Source: Takifugu bimaculatus (Eukaryota; Chordata; Actinopteri; Tetraodontiformes; Tetraodontidae). Taken from it: a stretch of 64,000 nt of DNA. Numbering within the stretch: position 1 is the first letter of the stretch; every line of letters starts with the position of its first letter. The stretch lies in contig CP034975.1 of NCBI GenBank assembly GCA_004026145.2, positions 20,588,213 to 20,652,212 of the forward strand, read 5' to 3'. The notes below the pieces were generated by a model, which ran no database searches, had not been told where the DNA came from, and saw only the letters and a list, made by a program, of their open reading frames with translations. The translations under genes were made by a program, and so were the position numbers. This document shows, in pieces, positions 11,610-22,627 of the stretch.

Positions 11610-11614
11610 TAGAA

Positions 11615-14600
11615 CCTATCCGAGCTACCTTCAGGCAAGAGATGGGGTGGGTAGAAAGCATTTGAAGGTCAACTCTTAAGCGCTTGCATTGGAGATCACA
11701 CTTTAAATGGACCAATTCAACTTTTCTTTACCCATCACTCACAAAACGGATCATATAGGCAACTTGTCTCGGGGGGTTCTGCAACAATTTGTTGTAATTA
11801 CTAATTGGTAAATGGGGTACATGCCCTGAAATTGTAATACTAATGCAACGCTCATAGCAAATCAAAGAGAAATAAGAAGACAGTCATTGCATCAATACCA
11901 ACATGACGACTGCCACACTAATGGAGAACAAGTGGTCGATAAAAGGCTCTCGGCACTACAAAGCCAAAGGAAACATGCACTTTCTAACACAGAGTGAGGT
12001 GGCGTCAGCTTGTGTTCTGATCCAGAGGGAGGAAGCAAAAAGTGACAGTTCTGTGGGAAAGGGGAGTTGGGCTTCTTTTGTGGATAGACTGGTATATTGT
12101 TGCTTTTCTCGGCACTGTCATCCACCTGCTGAAAGGGCGACCAACTGCCCTCAATTAATTAATTATTAAATTCTGCACATATGTAATGTGACTTTGTTTC
12201 CTCTTTGCTTGTTCTTTGCTTGTTTGCCATAAGAGACCAATGTTATAAATGTTTGCAATCCAATTGGGGACAATCTCAATATTATCTCATGAATAGGATG
12301 CATAATTTCCAGCTTTTCAGGTTGCAGCAGAAACACTTGATAATCCAGCTTTCACACTTGAGCTGCTTCCACTCGCTCAAACAAACAACATGCTCGAAAC
12401 CATTTAAGTTTTTTTCCTTCTTTGTTAATGTTAACTGGGAATATTTGAAGTTTGAATTTCAAAAATGTCAGCTACAGGAGTGTGTTACATCAAATGTGCT
12501 CTGATAATGGGGATAATTGCCCCATGAATATACTAATCATCTGGGTTTTGTCCTATATGATGTGTAAATGCCTGCATTGCCATTGTACAGCCTGCATCAG
12601 GAAGGTGCACACTTTAACAGGTCCTTTCAAACTCCGCGCTGGGAAGAATATCTACAAACATGCATTCTTCGCATTAGCATGCTTTCTGTTAGCTGCAGCT
12701 GCGTTTTGTGTGATGTTAAATTCCCTCCTCAGGCATTTCTGAGAGCAGAACTTTTCAATAACATTATCTCTCAATGGACAGATCCCTGACATGTGTGTCT
12801 CTGACTGATGATGCTAATTTCACCTGAATGGCCACACTTTCTAAACATTGACATCTTCTCCCATGTGATTGGATTTTTTTGTTTTTACTGGTCCTCCCCA
12901 CCTGCACATTAGTGATGCCTCTAGTTATGCCTCTCACCGTCCACAGAAGTGATGCACCTGGCAGCAGTTTTTCTTCCACAAATAGAAAATGCTGAAAGCC
13001 CTCAGTGTGTCTACCTCTCGCTACCGAAAGGAAGAGAGAGAGCGCAGCATAAAGGGGAATCTGGTGAGTCATCGGTACTCCAGGAGAGCTGTGAGCCGTC
13101 GAGTCCTCTCCGCAATATCTGCAGTGATGCTCCACAGAACAGGGCCTCCTTGGCCATTGCTTGCATGGATCATCGCTCTTTACATTTTAACGCCGCCGTC
13201 TGACTCGGCCTCTCCTCCACCCTACTTCTTTTAAATGTGAAATCATTCTGTCTCTGTCAGCCTGAGTGATAGGCTGGGGCGAGGTCATTGGAGATGCAAA
13301 GCAGCCCTAACGGGACCAGCTGGCCAGTGTCTCTGCAGGGAAGGATGACAAACAGACCAGAGCATTTAAATAATGCAGAAATGATAATTCAATGTTGCAG
13401 CAGCAGCTAGGATGCAGACAGGAAATTAATTTCACTTTAGTCATAATACACTAGTGTAAATCAGTAAATTAGAGAGAGTATGAAAAGTCCATTTAGCACT
13501 ATTTACTTTATTACCTCTGCTCACCCTCCACCTTCCACTCACTGGTCTTGATTTCATTATTAAGCAGGCAATCGCATCTTTATCTTATATATTTCAGTCT
13601 TTTTTTGTGTTGAAATCCAACGTGTTTATTTTTTAATGTGTCATCATTGCTCTTGTTTCAGTTTTGTTCAGTGGCTATTTACACTATGCAGATGAGGTCA
13701 AGGGTGAATGGATTTGGCATGGCTGGCCAAAATAAGGACAGTCTGTGAGTATACAGTTGCCCAGCAACCAGCACTGGGACTAAAAAAAAAATAAAGGAAT
13801 AAAATAAAAACCTTGGAAATGCAACAGTTAAAAAATATAACAAAAACAATTTTTATGAATCTTGTAATGGTTTAGCAAAGCATTGCGTGCGTCATTAGCT
13901 GGTTGGCTGTTTGGCGTCTATGTTTGTAAAGACAGTAAAGACTGACAAGCATCCTGTTATTGAGAAAAATCAGTCAAGCCCTCAAAGTAAGAAGGATATG
14001 TGAGCCTGCAAATGGTAAAAGGCTACCAGCACACCCCTTTGCTTGTTTAGTTTCTGCAATTAGCTCAGAATTGATCCAATGGAAACAAAAAAATCTAATC
14101 AGCCATTTTCTCACTTTCCATGACACGCAGTGCTAAACAGAGGCCGGACACTGTTGTCCAGCTACCTTAAGCAGCTATCTCAGGTTGAGTAATTAATCTT
14201 TTTTGTTGATTTATATGTGAATGTAATAATGAAATCATTTGGAAAGGGAGAGGGACTTATTGTCTGACTTTAGTGCGCCGTTGGTCAAGATGATCGGGCT
14301 TCATTGTTATGGAGCTCCTGAAATTTGGCTTCACTTACAGCCTGTCAGAGGATCTCTATTGTGTCACAGTGGATCACTATAGGTGAAAAATAATTACAAT
14401 AAAAGATTTGATTTCATTTCCATCATAGATGTTATCATTCCCTGCTGCTGGAATGGTGGCAGTGATGAGTAATTGTGCCAACAGTGGAAAAGGATTCATT
14501 TTAGATGTGGCAGTCGTGACTACCAAATCAGAGTTCATCGTGGTTAACACATACTTGAGACTGGTTTAATGAGAAGTCTTGCTTACACATCAACACTTTG

Positions 14601-14690
14601 GTAAAAATTCAATAAATCCAATTGTAAAATTTCAACAAAAGAAACACAATAATTATTTTTGCATATAAAACCGTAAGACTTACACTTGAG
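11615..14690. other. intergenic, no gene recognised
   Basis: About 3 kb of AT-rich sequence. Small frames (11,903-12,169; 12,205-12,504; 12,764-13,135 minus) lack domains or convincing splice context. Conserved non-coding elements may exist but cannot be seen without comparison. Confidence 0.4.
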
Positions 14691-14694
14691 TAAT

Positions 14695-14991
14695 CAATCA
14701 ATCAATCAATCAATTTTTATTTATATAGCGTCTTTTACAATCAAAATTGTTTCTAGGCGTTTTACAGAATCCCAGGGCCTGACCCCAAACAAGCAACAGT
14801 GGCAAAGAAAAACTCCCCTTTAACAGGAAGAAACCTTGAGCAGGACCAGGCTCATGTAGGGGGACCCTCCTGCTGATGGCCGGCTGGGTAGAGAGAGAGG
14901 AGAGGGGGGAGGACAGGTAGAGGATAAAATAGGTAGGAGAGGAGAGGAGAGGAGAGGAGAGGAGAGGAGAGGAGAGGAGAGGAGAGGAGAG
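14695..14991 (-). mobile_element. L2-type LINE 3' tail (reverse) with (GGAGA)n array
   Basis: Begins with an (ATCA)n tail, then TTTTTATTTATATAGCG and the complement of the conserved L2 3' UTR (CAAAATTGTTTCTAGGCG, AGTGGCAAAGAAAAACTCCCC). It is the reverse-orientation counterpart of 5030-5736. The homopurine array of GGAGA units at 14,934-14,991 corresponds to the pyrimidine-rich CTCTCCT segment of the same family, expanded here. Confidence 0.8.
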
Positions 14992-15394
14992 GCATAGAAC
15001 AGAAAATTATATTATTATAAAAATCTATTTATTAAATTTTACAAATGTAATATATGACAAAATTTGCTTTTCGCATATACCATGCCTTATTTCATTTGTA
15101 TTGTGACAAAATATCACTTCATTTGTGTTTATCTGCTCTAGTTTCAAGGTTTTTTGTTACTGCTATAGAAATTGCCGTATCTACAATCTAAAATGTAATG
15201 TAAAAGCTATGTATGTAAAAATCAGCTGTGTTTAGCAAAAAACAGAAATTATGCTGAATATGGCACTATGTCATGTAAAAATGATCTGTGCAGGCTCATT
15301 GTATGGTCTATGGCCCAAAAGGGTTAAGAATAAGGTCCTACTGACCCTCTCAGCTTGTACTTGCATGTATGATGTATGTCTATTCTCTATCTGT

Positions 15395-15590
15395 TCTTTC
15401 TGCTTCTCATCCTACTTCACCCTGCCAGCCATCAGCAGGAGGGTCCCCCTGACACACAAGGCTGGTCCTGCTCAATCTTTCTTCTTGTTTAAAGGGAGTT
15501 TTTCTTCGATAGTGAACAGGCTTAGAGGCACTTTTGACTGTAAGAGATGTTACATAACTAAAGATGAAGTGACAAAGGACTGATACAACT
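15395..15590 (+). mobile_element. L2-type LINE 3' tail fragment
   Basis: Contains the family words CCAGCCATCAGCAGGAGGG, GGCTGGTCCTGCTCAATC, TTTAAAGGGAGTTTTTCTTC and a degenerate terminal region (GTAAGAGATGTTACATAAC). It is shorter and more diverged than the copy at 5030-5736, in the same orientation. Confidence 0.65.
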
Positions 15591-15599
15591 TGTCATATC

Positions 15600-17040
15600 A
15601 CAAAACCGGTTGCTTTTTCAACTTTTTTTTTTTTTATGTCACGTCACCCTGTAGTGGTTTACAGATGTGTTTTAGTTTTAAACTCAGCAGTAGCTGTGGG
15701 GTTTTAGTGTTCTCACTGTTACCTGGGACCAGTAAGAAGGCAGCAGACCTTTTTACTCGTTTCAGATAGAAATGGCTCTCAGGTCTCTTCAGTGCCGTGA
15801 GAAGGTTTTACAGTACTTTAGAGGGAGGCTTTTGGAGTGTCCGTTGTTAATCTTCACACATTTTAGTGACTCTTCTGCTACAAATCCATAACTGTGACAC
15901 CAGGAGTGGCAAAGTTTAAGCAACACACTGTAGCAGCAAACAGTGGGTTCTTTTATTTCAAACCTACACTGCTCAAATGCTACTAGCATTGTTAATGCTG
16001 AGACAGAACACTGTGTCTTTTCTTCAGGTTGCATCATACATTTATACATACATGCTGGAATGTAAATGCCAAAACGTTGTCATGACAGTGTAAGGACAAC
16101 ACACTGATTACATCAGTGGTCTGACCAGATGACAATCTGCCACTGATGTGCTTTCCAGTTGCCTCTTTATGTTCAAAATGGCTCTGACTCAAGTCTTCAG
16201 TGTGTTCTGAGTTAGAGGTAGCGGGAGAGCGATTTCACTTCTGCTGATGATATCCAGGAGGAGGGGGCCGTGCCCCTGAAGTTAAACCTCTGCTGTAACT
16301 GGTGTAGATGCGGCCCCAGAGTAGACGTTTAAAAGTTGATCACATCTGTTGAGGTATAAGTGTTTATTTATTTTCTACTCCTATAACATGTTTTTGACAC
16401 CCAGGGTTGAAGCCAGTCGTGGACTTATTGTAGCTAGACCAAACCCGCCCTCAGTATATTTGAGGCTGTTTCCATGGCAATAAAATTTCTCTTTTTTTTA
16501 ATGCAATTTCTGGAGCTAATGGCTTATTTTAGTGATCATGTAAACATCATAATGGGCTTTATTAGATCACAGCATTTATTTCATTATGAGAAGTGATCAT
16601 CCCTATATTTCTCCCCAAACCCATTTTTATTGTCATTTCCTTATTTTATAACATTTCCCACTGTAGAAAACAAGCCGCAGCACAAGACATAAAGACAACA
16701 AAAAGGGTGTGCAGCAGCAAAAAGATGATAGTGAAATAACTCTTAACTTGAATGAGGATAAGAGGAAGAGTTTAACTAACATAACTAACTTTGTCGTGTT
16801 TACCTGGTTCCATTTAAAAAGGACCTACTTTTTTTTAATGTGATTGTAGTCTAATTTGTTCAAGCAAATTTCTGTTTTTTCTGGTTAATTTTAGTCGTCG
16901 TGTTATGGGGATTGCCACTTCCCCCTTTTTGAATTCAAAAGTAATGGCTTAATTTTAATATTGAATCTGGGTAAACTGTTTACATTGCATTTTCAAAATA
17001 TAATTTTAAAGCCTCCCAGTTTAGATTAGAACTACTGGGT
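15600..17040. other. intergenic, no gene recognised
   Basis: AT-rich sequence with a poly-T run near 15,623-15,636. No exons, RNA genes or transposon ends were recognised. Confidence 0.4.
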
Positions 17041-17047
17041 TTCTTTG

Positions 17048-17338
17048 GTGTGTTTTCTCAGTTTATTCTCTGTCCTGCCTCCAGGCGAAGCCACTTTCCC
17101 AGAGCTTGCACTGGTATCAGCCACACCTGCTGTCAATTACCAATAGACTGGCTATTTAGGCCTCAGGCTCCTGGTCACCAACAGTCTGATCATTCCATCG
17201 GTTTTGTGCTTTTGTCACTATGTCTCACTCCTTTTGTGAAGGATGTTTTCCTCATGCCAAGCGGGATTCGAGGCTTCTTTCATTTAAAATAAATCCTTTT
17301 GAGTTGGCTGTTGGTCCTGTTTGAACTAAACCGTAACA
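17048..17338 (+). mobile_element. possible second LTR-like block
   Basis: Contains CTATTTAGGCCTC near 17,152, an AATAAA at about 17,288 and an ending GTAACA, reminiscent in order and style of the solo LTR at 11.2 kb. No flanking duplication is visible and the left boundary is a guess. Confidence 0.25.
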
Positions 17339-17339
17339 A

Positions 17340-18210
17340 ACTCAGCCAATACAAAGCACTGCACCTATGTGGACTGTAACTTCACATGCTGTATGTATTA
17401 TCATGTTCGTGGCTTCTTTCTTTGTATGTTCATTACTTGTTCTTGCCTGCAGTCTCTTCTCTTACATTTATCTGTTGTGCCGCCAGTACTCACCACTCCC
17501 GCTTAAATGACTTGTTTGGTTGGGTTTCCTCTCGGTCTCAGCATTGTTTTGTCTGGATCCAATTCCAGCTTATGGAGACTGAGCTGAGTGATGTGAGCAG
17601 ACTTACTCAAAGTCACCGAGCTTGAGGCCACAGAGAGCTTTGCAGTTGGAAGCCTGTTGGTGATTCACGACCGTGGCTTCATTTGATGCGCTGTTAACGA
17701 GTGCACCTATCTGTCTTTAAACCTTGGCCCCTTTTTTTAGTTTCAACCCGCCCTGATTCCTCCACCTCACACCTGTTTCAGAGGTATGCAGCTATAAATA
17801 ACAAAGCTGTTTGACACACACGACGCATCATTGAACATTTTGGATTTTGAAACTCCATCTCTTCTGCCATCCCAAACAAAGGTGAATATCTTCTAATGTG
17901 GTTGGAACCACACCTGCTTTATTTCCTTGAGATAAATGAGGACATTTCCTCATTCTTTTTATCCTCAAGTGCTCAGCAACACCGCAATGTTCATGGTAAT
18001 GATCGCAAATTGCGACTGGAAGGGAACGCTTATAACCCTCTGCAGTAAAGTAAAACTTCTGATCCTCACTTGAGGAGGAAGATGCAAACAAAGGCAGCAG
18101 TCCTAAAATCGCATTCTCCTGGTCACTGTCATCCCCCACTCCAAGACTTGAATCATGATGAATTGGCTTCCATGACAGTTATAAAGGACAGCAGTTCCAG
18201 CGAGAGTTAT
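17340..18210. other. intergenic; promoter-like TATA word, no recognised gene
   Basis: Contains CTATAAATAAC near 17,791 and a 103-codon minus-strand frame (17,828-18,139) with an acidic Ser-rich start. I do not recognise a family in this frame. It may be part of a transposon. Confidence 0.35.
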
Positions 18211-18218
18211 CAGCAGAT

Positions 18219-18224
18219 TTTATT
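18219..18224 (-). terminator. polyadenylation signal candidate for slc2a11-like copy 1
   Basis: AATAAA on the minus strand, about 290 bp past the stop codon of the upstream minus-strand transporter gene. Confidence 0.5.
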
Positions 18225-18512
18225 CCAATTCTTTTGCCAATACAATATGCATTACAAAAATAAAACACAGTCTGCACAGTCTACTCACTTTAAACTACAC
18301 TAAAAGTTACAGTTCAGCTGATTAAAGAGGATAAAATCAATAACATCTACTGAAGCTGCAACCCCTACTTTCATAGCATAGACAGAAGCAAATAGCATAT
18401 TCATTACTGTGGCTCGTGTTTCTGTCAACATCACGCTGAATACAAAAGTTCAGGTCTTGCAATTGTCCTCTGAAGCAGGAGTTACCAAGGTGCTGCTCCG
18501 GGCTCCAGCACA

Positions 18513-20018
18513 TTACTTCTTCAATCCTTTTTCAGCCTTCTTCCCAAACACTGCTGTGATCTCAGCCAGTGTTTTGCCTTTAGTCTCTGGCAAGAAGAGG
18601 CAAAAAAATATGGCTGTCAATAAGCACACGACCATGAAGGGCAGGAAGCAGAAGCTGTCCAAAGTGTGGATCATGAAAGGGAATACCATTCCCACCAGGA
18701 ACAGGCAGATCCAATATAGGGAACCACATATCATACCAGCAGCCGGCCGAGCAACCTGATCGAAAATCTCAGCGGGTAAAAGACACGTCACACCGGCTGG
18801 GCCAAGCCCAAAGAAGATAATAAAGGCAAACACGCACACCATACTGACATAAGGCATCCCAGGTACGTGCTTGGTCTCCAGGGTAAGAGCAACAGTCAGG
18901 ACTATAAGGAAAATGGTCATAAGACTGTACCCACCAATGAGCAGGGCCCTGCGGCCCAAGCGGTCAACAAGGAGAATACTAAATAAGGAAGCAAGGAGCT
19001 CGCATGCTCCGGTGCCGATGGTGACAAATTCAATTTTCTCAGAAGGGATCCCGGCTTGAGAAAAGATGTACAGGGAATAGAAGTATATAGCATCGATGCC
19101 ACAGAGCATCACAGTGCTACCAGCAACTACAATTACTATGAGCTGTGGTCGCAGGTCACAATTCCAGAAAAGGGACCACATTGTCAGAGCGGATGTCTCT
19201 GGTCCAGAATTCAGAGCAGCACATTTCAGCTGCTCCTGCTCCTGAAGCATTTCGTCCATCTCTGAAACCGGAACTTCCCCATTGTTGAGGCTTCTTAGCG
19301 CATTCATGCACGCTTCCTTGTCACTCCGGTCGATGAGGAGGTATCGCGGGCTTTCAGGAAACCAGGGGAGGGTGACGAGCTGGATCAGGCCCGGCAGAGC
19401 ATTGCTGGCCAGCAGATAGTGCCAATGGGGCTCAGTCCCCAGCAGCACACTGAGGCCCACAATCTGTCCCAAGAAGATCCCAAACGCAGTGAAAACAGCT
19501 GAGATAAATACAACGGCGCCTCGGTGGTGTTTGGGAGCACTTTCCACCACATACATATGCTGAACATTCATGCTCACTCCCGAATTGATGCCGACCAGAA
19601 AGCGAGCCAGGATGAGCACCTCGAACGATTTGGCGAGCCTGCAGGTTAGCGCCAATACAGCACCGATCACGAGGAAGGAGTTATTCAGGAGGAGAGAGCT
19701 CTTTCTCCCGAGGCGGACTGCCATCGGTCCTCCAAGCAAGGCTCCGAAGAAGCCCCCCAGGGAGAAAGCTGATACAATAAAGGTCCAGACGAAGGTCAGC
19801 TGGGTGGTCTCCAAAGCGGTGCCCCAGCGCTCCACACAGCTGGAATTGATAAAATCCTCGATGTAAGTAGTCGGGGAATTGATGATTGAAATGTTGTATC
19901 CATACTGGAAGGTGCCTCCGATGGCAGCGGAGCATACAGCCAAGGCAAGAGTCCTGCTCATGGGCTTCTTGGTGTCAGCTGCTTCGGCAGCACTGCCGGA
20001 GCACATCTTGACAAACAT
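18513..20018 (-). CDS. slc2a11: GLUT11-like facilitative sugar transporter, intronless copy 1
   Basis: A 501-residue single-exon membrane transporter of the major facilitator superfamily, predicted to move hexose across the plasma membrane by facilitated diffusion. GLUT signatures are in order: GGTFQYGYN at about 34-42, an Asn-Ser-Ser glycosylation-type site near 58, RLGRK at 102-106, FPESPRYLL at about 221-229, DRLGRR after helix 8, GPAGVT, and PETKGKT near the C-terminus. The helix-7 region reads LCGIDAIYFY, nearer to GLUT11 (CGNDS-type) than to GLUT1-5. In the conserved PMYxGE...RG motif after helix 4, this copy has HMYVVE (154-159), although the later Arg (166) is kept. GLUT11 genes normally have many exons, so an uninterrupted frame suggests a retrocopy ancestor. 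The first Met was chosen; Met5 is an alternative. It lies in tandem with the paralogue at 22.6-24.2 kb. Confidence 0.9.
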   Translation of the reverse strand: MFVKMCSGSAAEAADTKKPMSRTLALAVCSAAIGGTFQYGYNISIINSPTTYIEDFINSSCVERWGTALETTQLTFVWTFIVSAFSLGGFFGALLGGPMAVRLGRKSSLLLNNSFLVIGAVLALTCRLAKSFEVLILARFLVGINSGVSMNVQHMYVVESAPKHHRGAVVFISAVFTAFGIFLGQIVGLSVLLGTEPHWHYLLASNALPGLIQLVTLPWFPESPRYLLIDRSDKEACMNALRSLNNGEVPVSEMDEMLQEQEQLKCAALNSGPETSALTMWSLFWNCDLRPQLIVIVVAGSTVMLCGIDAIYFYSLYIFSQAGIPSEKIEFVTIGTGACELLASLFSILLVDRLGRRALLIGGYSLMTIFLIVLTVALTLETKHVPGMPYVSMVCVFAFIIFFGLGPAGVTCLLPAEIFDQVARPAAGMICGSLYWICLFLVGMVFPFMIHTLDSFCFLPFMVVCLLTAIFFCLFLPETKGKTLAEITAVFGKKAEKGLKK

Positions 20019-20024
20019 CTTACT

Positions 20025-22620
20025 AGTGTTGGATTCCTGCTCTGTTCCCTTCAGCTTCTGTCTCAGGACAGAATTTTTTTGGTTATGTTCACAAACCAGA
20101 TATACCTGTCAGTTCTGTTTTGCATGTCAGATACGTAACATCCTAGACTTATTGATGCTATCAACAAGCTCATTGCATAATTGCAGCAATTGTGAAAAGT
20201 AGCTATTTCAGCTTTGTACTGGGTTTGACTTGCACTGTGTTAATTTAGACTTTTTCTTCCACCCTCAGGATCCATGATGAGAAATTTCTGGAGCCACTAT
20301 TAAAACAAGGACTAACAGTTGAGTTGAGCTACGACAAACAAAGGGAGTGGGGGGGGGGGGGGGATCAGAACTTTGTGTAAGTACCTATGGATCTATTTTT
20401 TTAATAGAGACTCCCCTAAAGGCAGAGCGGGATACTTGGGTGAGTCAAGCTCATATTTTTCCACAATAAAGGCTTGTAGGAAACTAGAGACAGTGATGGG
20501 TTTAAAAATACTACTGCACCAAACAAGGAGTGAAAACACTCCACCAGAATGTTCAGGGCACTAATGCTAATGATGAGTGTATTTGAACACCAATCCTTTG
20601 TTTGAGCTCATGTTTGTCTCAGGATTCTATTCACCGGGGCAAATACTATTGCTCTTTTTGCTGCAACATCTGTTGGGAACTCTGTCTGTGCAGGGGCTCA
20701 TCACTTTGGCTCACTGGTGGGGAGAGGCTTTGCTGCTGTAGCTTTTGAACTACTCACTGGTGGCTCACTTACAAACAACTACTACTAAATTAATAGAAAA
20801 AGAATATTATGTTTGTTTGTTTAAATCATACTGTTATTATAGTGCTTTGCTATATGTCTTTAAAAGGTATGTTAAATGAATGTACTTGTTTAAAAATGAT
20901 TTGATTTGGATCAGGTCAGCCTAAAAAGTATGGGGAGTCTGCATTGTTTGGGCATGTCATGCAGCATGGTGAATGCGAATTAACCTGGAAACTAGAAGAT
21001 TTGGGCGCTCATTTGGCTCCAATTTGCTGCCAGGTAACCCGCTCACTACAATTCAACACAGTGGAGAAGGGTAAACAAGTAGCTGTTCAGCATTCCTGTT
21101 TAACACTGCTAATGGCAAGTATTATTGCTAAATTCTATTAGTGGCAGCGTGTCAAAGTCCTAATGAGGGCTTATTATCAGTGATAGGGTTATTCAGACTG
21201 TGTTACAAGTTGGTGAGGGGAACAGAGAGCTTCATGTTTAAAGAAATAATAGAACCAAAATCATTACAAAAACAGAATTAATTTGACAAATGGCACAAAA
21301 ACTCAGCAGCCCGGTGCAGCACTTGGATTTTATTGATGATGTACAGTGGTTTTTAGTTTATACAGAGCTATTAAAGCAGGAATAATTATATTGTGGAAAA
21401 ATATAAATAACTCTGATGTGCAGGCATCATGCAGTGATGTATTTATATACACATGCTTGGAAAAGCAACACCTTACACTACATTGGTGATTTGGTGAACA
21501 AACAGTATATTCAATATGATGATAACACCCCTGAGATAAGGGTCTTTCAGGATCAATTAAAATGAAGTAATAGGACAATAAATTATAACTGACAAATAAT
21601 ATTACATTGAAATATCGATTATAGAATAGGCACCTTGTATAGCATAGATAACACAGAGGGTTTGATGCGACTGAACAGACGGCTTGAATATGAATATGTT
21701 ACATTGGCGACATCTGGCGGCCATTTTTCATAGAACCGCAGCCGAAGACCAGAGAGACCAATGAGGACACTGCACCAGTTCATCTGCTGTTTGAATGGCA
21801 TCCATGCTTAAAGTTACAAATAGGAAAAGCCACCATGGACATTTTAGCCATTATAAAATCACATACTGAACAATCTATAGATTATTTACAATCTCTATGC
21901 AAAACTGTTGAAGACTAGTACAGAATGAAACACGATTCATAACAGAGAGGCAAACATTCCCAAATAATTAGCTAAAGGTGTACATAGCCGAAGGCATTAA
22001 CATTCCCTTTGTTAAAGAAACTTTCTTTTTCTTTTAAACGGTTTACCGTCTCCCTGAGGGGACCAATACAGCAGTTGACAAACAGCAAACTGAGCTGGAG
22101 ATGATAAAGAAAGTGCATTTTGTGAGGTTTTTCATAAATATCACTTTAGTTTTGGTCACATAGCATATTTATATAATATAAATAGTATATAATAGAATAT
22201 TAATATTGAAATAAATTTAAAGTGCAGAGCATTTCTCTAGTTTTCAACCCCCATGCTTGAGTACAATAGGATGTTTTAGGATGTTAGAGGCTTTGATAGA
22301 TAGTGTTTATTAGTTCGCTGATTGCCACAAGTTTCACAATGCTCGTGGATTTTTTTTTTTTTTTTTTTACACGCCATATAGTAGTATTTGTGTACCGACT
22401 GCATCTGATTTCTGAATTCTCCTATAAGGAACTTCGACTCGGACTCTTTTCGAATCTGCAATAACCTGTTGAATACCAGCCACCTTTGTCCTGCAGTTTA
22501 ATGCCCAAATTTTTGCTTTTCCATTCTAATAAAAGGACACTTAATTGCGTAATCGACTCATTAAAAGTGAATTTAAATACTCAGATCTGATTCTTAATTC
22601 CATTGTACGAAGAGGTCAAA
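20025..22620. other. spacer between the two transporter copies
   Basis: About 2.6 kb that holds the 3' UTR of copy 2 (right part) and the upstream region of copy 1 (left part). A run of 15 or so G residues lies at 20,349-20,363 and a poly-T run at about 22,350-22,369. No further gene was recognised. Confidence 0.5.
21329..21334 (-). terminator. polyadenylation signal candidate for slc2a11-like copy 2
   Basis: AATAAA on the minus strand about 1.3 kb past the copy 2 stop. The local context GATTTTATT on the plus strand also occurs at the copy 1 signal. Confidence 0.35.
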
Positions 22621-22627
22621 TTTCAAC

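Noticed and set aside
14930..14995. CRISPR-like direct repeats
   Set aside because: Uniform 5-bp units without spacers in a vertebrate LINE tail; not a CRISPR array.
17828..18139. 103-codon minus-strand frame with an acidic, Ser-rich start and a TATA word nearby
   Set aside because: No recognised domain and no splice or polyadenylation context; could be transposon-derived, but not supportable as a gene.
19570..19866. Plus-strand frame of 98 codons, repeated at 23,778-24,074
   Set aside because: Antisense shadow of the homogenised part of the two transporter genes; similarity of the two frames only reflects the paralogy.
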